Source of the DNA: Billgrantia sulfidoxydans
GTDB lineage: Bacteria > Pseudomonadota > Gammaproteobacteria > Pseudomonadales > Halomonadaceae
Assembly: GCF_017868775.1 (NCBI RefSeq)
Contig: NZ_CP053381.1
Span: 1,240,001 to 1,304,000, forward strand
Length of the DNA stretch: 64,000 bases
Direction of reading: 5' to 3'
The notes under the pieces are model-generated. The model saw only the letters and a program-made list of their open reading frames with translations. It did no database searches and had not been told where the DNA came from. The number at the start of each line of letters is the position of its first letter. Positions within the stretch are counted from its first letter, which is position 1. Positions 58,901 through 64,000 of the stretch are shown piece by piece. Made by a program: the position numbers and the translations under genes.

Positions 58901-59800
58901 ATGCAGACACGTCGAGAATCCCCAGGAGCGCCAAGCGTGGCGGGCTTCTTCGATCCTGTCACTTTCAGTGTCCAGTACGTGGTGACCGACACGGCGACAG
59001 GCCGCTGCGCCATCATCGACCCGGTACTCGACTTCGAAGAGAAATCGGGAGCGACTGCCACAAGGAATGCCGATGCGCTGTTGGCGTACGTGGAACAACA
59101 CGGCCTCGAAGTGGAATGGATCCTCGACACCCATCCACATGCCGACCACTTCTCCGCCGCCCAGTACCTGAAAGCCAGGACCGGTGCGCCCACGGCCATC
59201 GGCACTTACGTCAAGAAGGTTCAGGAGCTGTGGAGCGAGCTCTACCACTGGCCGGATTTTCCTGCCGACGGCAGGCAGTGGGACCGGCTGTTCGCCGAGG
59301 GCGACACCTTCCGCATCGGCGAAACGGAGGGGCGCGTGCTGTTCTCGCCCGGCCATACCATGGCCTCCATCACCTACGTGATCGGCGATGCCGCCTTCGT
59401 TCACGACACGCTTTTCCAGCCGGACTCAGGCACCGCCAGGGCCGACTTTCCGGGTGGTAACGCCCGTAAGCTCTGGCAGTCGGTCCAGCAGATACTCGCC
59501 TTGCCGGACGCTACTCGCCTGTTCACCGGCCACGACTACATGCCGGAAGGGCGCGAGCCGGAGTGGGAAAGCACGGTGTGTGAACAGAAGGCATCCAACA
59601 CCCACGTGGCCGAGGGGCAGACCGAGGAAGCATTCGTCTCGCTGCGCAACGAGCGCGATGCCCAACTGCCCATGCCGAAGCTGATACTGCATTCCCTGCA
59701 AGTCAACATACGAGGCGGCAGCCTGCCCGAGCCTGAAACGAACGGCCGCCGTTACCTCAAGATACCGCTCGATGCGCTGCCGGGCGCCGCCTGGGAATAG
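58901..59800 (+). CDS. metallo-beta-lactamase-fold persulfide dioxygenase (ETHE1/Blh-like)
   Basis: This 299-residue iron-type MBL hydrolase has the HxHxDH site H78, H80, D82 and H83 (THPHADHF), plus SPGHTMAS and TGHDYMP as further ligands. Such enzymes oxidise glutathione persulfide to sulfite. It starts an operon with a DUF442 and a DUF2892 protein, the arrangement of the sulfide-responsive Blh genes known from other proteobacteria. AGGAGG precedes the ATG. It ends with a Pro/Arg-rich tail. Confidence 0.88.
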   Translation: MQTRRESPGAPSVAGFFDPVTFSVQYVVTDTATGRCAIIDPVLDFEEKSGATATRNADALLAYVEQHGLEVEWILDTHPHADHFSAAQYLKARTGAPTAIGTYVKKVQELWSELYHWPDFPADGRQWDRLFAEGDTFRIGETEGRVLFSPGHTMASITYVIGDAAFVHDTLFQPDSGTARADFPGGNARKLWQSVQQILALPDATRLFTGHDYMPEGREPEWESTVCEQKASNTHVAEGQTEEAFVSLRNERDAQLPMPKLILHSLQVNIRGGSLPEPETNGRRYLKIPLDALPGAAWE

Positions 59801-59833
59801 GCGCACGCTACACTGGCACAGGAGGCCTGCTTT

Positions 59834-60256
59834 ATGGACGTCAAACCATTGGATGATCGACTCAGCGTGATGGCTCAGCCAACCGAGGAGGATCTCGAGA
59901 GGCTCGCTCAGCAAGGCTACAGAACCGTCATCTCCAATCGGCCACGTGGCGAAGAGGATGCCCAGCCGGATCCGGAGCGTCTCAAGACCAAAGCGGAAGC
60001 GCTTGGCATGTGCTGGAAGGAGATTCCCGTCAAGCCGCGCGAATATTCGCAGCAGGACATTGATGCCTTTGCCCGTGCGCTTGACGATGCTCCTTCCCCA
60101 GTAGTGGGCTTCTGTCGCACCGGTATGCGAGTGACCCATTTGTGGGCTCTGTCCAAGGCACCGCATTGGCCGCTTTCCGAGTTGCAGGCATCTGCCGAAG
60201 CGGCAGGCTACGACCTTGGGCCTTTGCGCGAGGATCTGGCGCGACAGCAAGCATGA
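59834..60256 (+). CDS. DUF442 (TIGR01244) rhodanese-like sulfurtransferase/phosphatase
   Basis: This 140-residue protein has the active-site loop CRTGMR at C94 (VVGFCRTGMRV), matching the rhodanese loop CRxGx[R/T]. The family (Blh N-terminal domain) is tied to sulfide oxidation and often fused to the MBL domain; here it is a separate gene 33 bases downstream. It probably moves persulfide sulfur. AGGAGG precedes the ATG. A tyrosine-phosphatase role is the alternative reading of the same fold. Confidence 0.85.
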   Translation: MDVKPLDDRLSVMAQPTEEDLERLAQQGYRTVISNRPRGEEDAQPDPERLKTKAEALGMCWKEIPVKPREYSQQDIDAFARALDDAPSPVVGFCRTGMRVTHLWALSKAPHWPLSELQASAEAAGYDLGPLREDLARQQA

Positions 60257-60305
60257 CGGCAAAGAATGGAATGGAGTCGAAGCAAACGGAAAGGGAGGAA
60301 AGAGC

Positions 60306-60764
60306 ATGTTGCCAACCACCACTTCACGCGTGGAGCAGAATACCGCCGCAGAAGCGAATGAGCGTATTCGGCTCCGTACAGAGGACAGCATCTACTATTT
60401 CGCCGAGCATCCTCACGAGATAGGCAACCGGCTACGTGAGCTGGATGCCGAGTGGGACATCGAGCGTACCCTGGAGGCCAATGCGGCGACGCTGGGGTTG
60501 GCGGGGGTTGCCATGGGTGCCTTCGTCGACAAGCGCTGGCTGCTGTTTCCAGCCGTCATCTCGGGTTTTCTGCTTCAGCATGCCCTGCAGGGGTGGTGCC
60601 CACCCATCGTGTTGTTCCGCAAGCAGGGGGTGCGCACCTCGACCGAGATAGACCGCGAACGCTATGCGCTCAAGGCGCTGCGCGGCGACTTTGCCCTGGC
60701 GGATGAAACTGAGGGGCTCAGCCACGATGAAAAGGTGCAACGTGTGCTGGCGACGCTCCACTGA
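60306..60764 (+). CDS. DUF2892-type inner membrane protein (YgaP-like)
   Basis: This 152-residue protein has a charged N-terminus and one helical hairpin (AATLGLAGVAMGAFVDKRWLLFPAVISGFLLQHALQGWCPP) of the DUF2892 family, then a soluble tail. The conserved Cys in QGWCPP sits at the membrane surface. In YgaP this domain carries a rhodanese; here it is alone but in the same operon as two sulfur-handling genes. It may bring persulfide to the membrane. The start at 60306 follows AGGGAGG. Confidence 0.78.
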   Translation: MLPTTTSRVEQNTAAEANERIRLRTEDSIYYFAEHPHEIGNRLRELDAEWDIERTLEANAATLGLAGVAMGAFVDKRWLLFPAVISGFLLQHALQGWCPPIVLFRKQGVRTSTEIDRERYALKALRGDFALADETEGLSHDEKVQRVLATLH

Positions 60765-60773
60765 ACGAACCCA

Positions 60774-60805
60774 CCGGAAAAAAGAAGCCCGCCGTGGTGG
60801 CGGGC
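60774..60805 (-). terminator. hairpin with A run ahead: leftward terminator in a rightward region
   Basis: GCCCGCC (60787-60793) pairs with GGCGGGC (60799-60805), loop GTGGT. An A-rich run precedes it on the plus strand, so a terminator is formed only for leftward transcription, yet both flanking genes read rightwards. On the plus strand the hairpin has no T run. Confidence 0.5.
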
Positions 60806-61034
60806 AGAAGCAAGGGACTCACGACTGCTGTGCAAGAACCGGCGTGAGTACGTTCAAGGTAGCGCTATTCCAGCATTGAGAATGTCATCCATTTTCCTTC
60901 CGTTTTGTAGGAAATTGACTACATAACCTGTAAGCCGTGGGCGCAGGGGGCGTCTTGTGCTGCCGCTGGCCCCAGCTGGCTGCCTCAGCGCTTTCCTCGT
61001 CGCACCGTGCGGCAACGACAAAGGGAGCGTCGCG

Positions 61035-61388
61035 ATGAATGTCACGCTCAAGCGAGCCTACGAACCGCCTTCGTCCCAGGATGGCTATCGCGTGCTTGTC
61101 GATCGCCTCTGGCCCCGGGGCATCTCCAAGGCCGATGCCCGGATCGATGCCTGGCCCAAGGAGGTCGCACCGAGCGATGAGCTGCGTCAGTCATTCCATG
61201 ACGGCAGGCTGGGTTGGGGGGAGTTTCGCCGTCGCTACATGACGGAACTCAAGGCGCGGCGCGACACACTGCGGGAACTGGCGGAACGCGCACGAGAGGG
61301 ACGCGTGACGCTGGTCTTCAGCTCGAAGGACGAACGGCACAACAACGCCGTGGTACTCAAGCAGTACCTGCAAATGCTGCGACGCTAG
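61035..61388 (+). CDS. DUF488 family protein
   Basis: This 117-residue protein begins with MNVTLKRAYEPPSS and has the family motif GYRVLVDRLWPRGISK at about residues 17-32, then TLVFSSKDERHNNAVVLKQYL. DUF488 is a conserved uncharacterised family found widely. ATG at 61035 has AAGGGAG before it. The 270-base gap upstream holds a hairpin and no gene that I can see. The gene is followed by the potassium transporter. Confidence 0.88.
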   Translation: MNVTLKRAYEPPSSQDGYRVLVDRLWPRGISKADARIDAWPKEVAPSDELRQSFHDGRLGWGEFRRRYMTELKARRDTLRELAERAREGRVTLVFSSKDERHNNAVVLKQYLQMLRR

Positions 61389-61482
61389 ACAGCGTGCCGA
61401 AGCGTTGTGATTTTTACGGCTTTTTTAGGCTGGGCTGTGCTTTCATACCGTGACGTTCGGTAGAGAGATAACGGATCAGCCA

Positions 61483-62985
61483 ATGCGTATCGCCGCTCAG
61501 GGTGCGAATGGATTAGGCTTACGGCTCAGGTACCACTGGCGCAATTGGTCGCCGGTGCTGAAGGTGATCTCCGTCCTGTGGGCGGTATTGGCCATCTTCA
61601 TGGCCGTTCCTTGGATCGTCCTGGTCGTCGAACGAGATCCCGATGCCCGCGCCTTCGGGCTGTCGATGCTGCTGGTGCTGGCGGCGGTTGGCCTGGTGTG
61701 GCTGTCCACGCTGCGCACCCCGATCGAACTCAAGCCGTGGCAGATGTTCGTGCTGACCACCCTGAGCTGGGTCACTGTCAGCGGCTTTGCCAGCCTGCCG
61801 TTGGTGCTGGGGGCGCCGCAGTTGTCACCGACCAACGCCGTGTTCGAGTCGGTTTCGGCGATCACCACGACCGGCTCCACCGTGCTGACGAAAATCGATA
61901 CGCTCTCCGATGGTCTGAAGCTCTGGCGGGGCATCATGCAGTGGCTGGGCGGCATCGGCATCATCGTCATGGGCATCGCCATCCTGCCGTTCCTCAAGGT
62001 CGGGGGGATGCGCCTGTTCCACACCGAGTCGTCCGATTGGTCAGACAAGGTCATGCCACGCACCGGAGGCATCGCCAAAGCCACTCTCGGTATCTACTGT
62101 GGCTTCACCCTGCTCGCCATGCTGGCCTACTGGCTGGGAGGCATGACGCCGTTGGATGCCGTCGTGCACGGCATGACGTCGCTCGCCACCGGGGGCTTCG
62201 CCAACTCCGATGCCTCCTTCGGCGCGTATGCCGGCCAGCCACACCTGCTGTGGCTGGGGTCGCTGTTCATGCTGCTTGGGGCGCTGCCCTTCGTGCTCTA
62301 TATCCGCGTGCTGCGTGGCTCGCGAACGGCGCTCTGGCGTGACCAGCAGGTCCAGGGTCTGCTGCTGTTGCTGGCGCTGGTCATCCTGGTGCTCTCGCTG
62401 TGGCTGGTCTGGCTCGGCACACCGCCATTCGAGGCGCTGACCCACGTCACCTTCAACGTCATTTCGGTGGTGACCACCACCGGGTATGCTTCCGACGACT
62501 ACAGTCTGTGGGGATCACTGGCCTATGTGGCCTTCTTCTACCTGACCTTCGTCGGCGGCTGCAGCGGTTCCACCAGCGGGGGCATGAAGATCTTTCGCTT
62601 CCAGGTCGCGACCATCCTGTTGCGCAACCAGTTACGTTTCCTGGTCCACTCGCATGGCGTCTTCGCTTCGCGCTACAACGGCCAGCCGCTCACCGACGAC
62701 ATCACGCGCGGTGTGGTGGCATTCTCATTCTTCTTCTTCCTGACCATTGCCGGGCTGGCACTGGGACTCGCGCTGATGGGGCTGGATTTCACCACGGCAC
62801 TCTCGGGAGCCGCCACGGCCGTGGCCAACGTGGGGCCGGGGCTGGGGGATATCATCGGGCCGGCCGGCAACTTCGCCCCGCTGCCGGACGCCGCGAAGTG
62901 GCTGCTGTGCGTGGGCATGCTGCTCGGGAGGCTGGAGATCCTCACGGTGCTGGTGCTGCTGACGCCGATGTTCTGGCGCAAATAG
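61483..62985 (+). CDS. trkH: TrkH-type potassium uptake membrane subunit
   Basis: This 500-residue channel-like protein has four selectivity-filter P-loops: SAITTTGSTVLTK, HGMTSLATGGFANSD, NVISVVTTTGYASDD and AVANVGPGLGDI. It is the membrane part of Trk potassium uptake, essential for osmotic balance in halophiles. A TrkA subunit, normally required, is not nearby. The ATG at 61483 is preferred; a GTG at 61450 would add eleven residues and the ribosome site is weak for both. The next gene, a sensor, follows by 15 bases. Confidence 0.94.
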   Translation: MRIAAQGANGLGLRLRYHWRNWSPVLKVISVLWAVLAIFMAVPWIVLVVERDPDARAFGLSMLLVLAAVGLVWLSTLRTPIELKPWQMFVLTTLSWVTVSGFASLPLVLGAPQLSPTNAVFESVSAITTTGSTVLTKIDTLSDGLKLWRGIMQWLGGIGIIVMGIAILPFLKVGGMRLFHTESSDWSDKVMPRTGGIAKATLGIYCGFTLLAMLAYWLGGMTPLDAVVHGMTSLATGGFANSDASFGAYAGQPHLLWLGSLFMLLGALPFVLYIRVLRGSRTALWRDQQVQGLLLLLALVILVLSLWLVWLGTPPFEALTHVTFNVISVVTTTGYASDDYSLWGSLAYVAFFYLTFVGGCSGSTSGGMKIFRFQVATILLRNQLRFLVHSHGVFASRYNGQPLTDDITRGVVAFSFFFFLTIAGLALGLALMGLDFTTALSGAATAVANVGPGLGDIIGPAGNFAPLPDAAKWLLCVGMLLGRLEILTVLVLLTPMFWRK

Positions 62986-63000
62986 GCAGGAGGCGTGCCG

Positions 63001-64000
63001 ATGCAACGAGTGACGCAGGACGCGTCCCGCCCCGCCCCGGTAGACTCGCGGCGACCGCAAATGCTGGTGGCCCTGGGCGGGAGGAGTGAGGAGGATGCCG
63101 CTCTGGCCAGGGCGGCACACCGCTACGCGCAGCGTGAAGGTATACGATGGTGGGCCGTGCACGTGGACGACGGCCGCAGCGCGCCCAGGCAGCGGCTGGC
63201 GCTGGACCAGGTCCTGGCGCTGGTGAATCGGCTGGGCGGCGAGGTACGCATTCTGCAGGGGGCGGGACGCGCACGCGAACTGCACGAGTATGCCGTGGAG
63301 CAGGGCGTTGCCACGCTGATGGTGGGACGCACGCGTCCTTCGGGTTGGCGCATCTGGCGTCGCCCGCTGGCGGAGCGGCTGCTGCGCTATGGGGGAACCT
63401 ATGATCTGGTGGTCGTTGCCGAGGCCCGCCAGCGGCGTCGCTTCCGCCCCGCTCGCCGTCGCCATTCGCCCGGGTGGCGCGAAGGCTGGGTCGTGGCCGG
63501 TAGCTTTCTCGTCGCCGTGGTCGTGGCGTGGGCGCTCGAGTTCTGGCTGGAGCTGGCCAACCTGTCGCTGATCTTCCTCGCCGCGGTGCTGGCCAGTGCC
63601 ACCCTGGCGGGAACCCGTGCCGCCATGATCACCGCTGCCCTCGGGTTTCTTGCGTTCAACTTCCTGTTCACCCGGCCGCGGTTCTCCCTGGCGATGGTCG
63701 AACGCGAACAGCTGCTGACCGTGATCTTCTTCCTGCTGGTAGCGGTGGTGGTGGGGCAGCTTGCGGGCAGCGGCCGCCATCGTCTGATGGCGCTGCGCAG
63801 CAGTCGCGAGCAGAGCCACAGGTTGCTGACCTTTTCCCGTGCGCTCTCGGTTGCCACCGACCGCGAGCAGGTGCGTGACGTCGGCATCACCACCCTGGAG
63901 CGCTGGCTGGGCGTGCCGGTGGTGTTTCTCGACGAGGACGGTGAAGGGACCGGCCTGGCGGTGCGCAGTGCAGTTCCGCCCAATGCCCGGCTTGGCGCGC
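63001..64000 (+). CDS. KdpD-like sensor kinase lacking the KdpD nucleotide-binding domain, partial
   Basis: The gene runs off the right edge; 333 codons are visible. It begins with a universal-stress-type domain (MLVALGGRSEEDAALARAAH to about residue 140). A DUF4118 membrane region follows, with hydrophobic segments from about residue 162 to 253 (VVAGSFLVAVVVAWALEF to VIFFLLVAVVVGQL), then the start of a GAF-like region (VATDREQVRDVGITTLERWL). Full KdpD has a Walker A domain before this, which is absent here. AGGAGG precedes the ATG, 15 bases after trkH. The histidine kinase part should lie beyond the window. Confidence 0.78.
   Translation, partial: MQRVTQDASRPAPVDSRRPQMLVALGGRSEEDAALARAAHRYAQREGIRWWAVHVDDGRSAPRQRLALDQVLALVNRLGGEVRILQGAGRARELHEYAVEQGVATLMVGRTRPSGWRIWRRPLAERLLRYGGTYDLVVVAEARQRRRFRPARRRHSPGWREGWVVAGSFLVAVVVAWALEFWLELANLSLIFLAAVLASATLAGTRAAMITAALGFLAFNFLFTRPRFSLAMVEREQLLTVIFFLLVAVVVGQLAGSGRHRLMALRSSREQSHRLLTFSRALSVATDREQVRDVGITTLERWLGVPVVFLDEDGEGTGLAVRSAVPPNARLGA

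Overview
This is a GC-rich, gene-dense chromosomal stretch with no phage, insertion sequence, CRISPR array, tRNA or rRNA that I could see. The gene set (catalase-peroxidase, Trk potassium uptake, ThiC with a TPP riboswitch, arginine deiminase genes, polyamine-type ABC uptake, amidoligase, acyl-CoA catabolism) fits a halophilic or marine gammaproteobacterium of the Halomonas kind; that placement is inference from protein resemblance only. No gene-free gap exceeds about 300 bases. The largest are 23423-23712, 60765-61034, 48539-48779 and 4192-4423. They appear to hold only promoter or terminator material.

Layout: 1-3040 is the end of a pentose-acid catabolic operon (sugar porter, D-xylonate dehydratase, lactonase). 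3037-11866 holds an ArgE-like deacetylase, katG, a YCII protein and sbcDC. 11937-16470 holds endonuclease V, DUF1415, aldo/keto reductase, OsmC, and an amidoligase paired with a class I glutamine amidotransferase that carries a one-base frameshift. 16600-21428 holds an MscS-type channel, an unrecognised two-helix membrane protein and a CBS-BON protein. 21505-23422 holds a class V aminotransferase and a phospholipid-methyltransferase-like gene. 23713-28155 is a complete PotADBC-like ABC operon, followed by thiO, pta-ackA on the other strand, an EamA transporter and a small outer-membrane barrel.

34488-35750 encodes a stand-alone DUF1887 (CARF plus nuclease, Card1/VC1899-like) protein with no CRISPR context and altered signature residues. 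35886-38692 is a TPP-riboswitch-controlled thiC-tenA unit. 38747-43480 is a lipid-envelope group: a large AsmA-like repeat protein preceded by a 9-codon leader ORF, an LpxL-like acyltransferase and a small membrane protein. 44658-48538 is an arginine deiminase operon (YfcC-type transporter, arcA, arcC; no arcB) with a perfect FNR/ANR box placed 41.5 bases upstream of the expected transcription start.

50397-55603 is an acyl-CoA catabolic operon (acyl-CoA dehydrogenase, AMP ligase, 3-hydroxyacyl-CoA dehydrogenase, enoyl-CoA hydratase) whose first two genes resemble DmdC and DmdB. It contains a large nested palindrome. 55679-58813 holds a secreted unknown, EamA, Rieske and MOSC proteins. 58901-60764 is a persulfide-handling operon (ETHE1-like, DUF442, DUF2892). 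61035 to the end holds DUF488, TrkH and the start of a KdpD-like sensor kinase that lacks the usual KdpD nucleotide-binding domain.

The most interesting items for follow-up are the atypical CARF nuclease, the amidoligase/amidotransferase pair, the TrkH-coupled KdpD-like sensor, the leader ORF before the AsmA-like gene, and the palindromic operators at 54766-54798 and 57364-57415.
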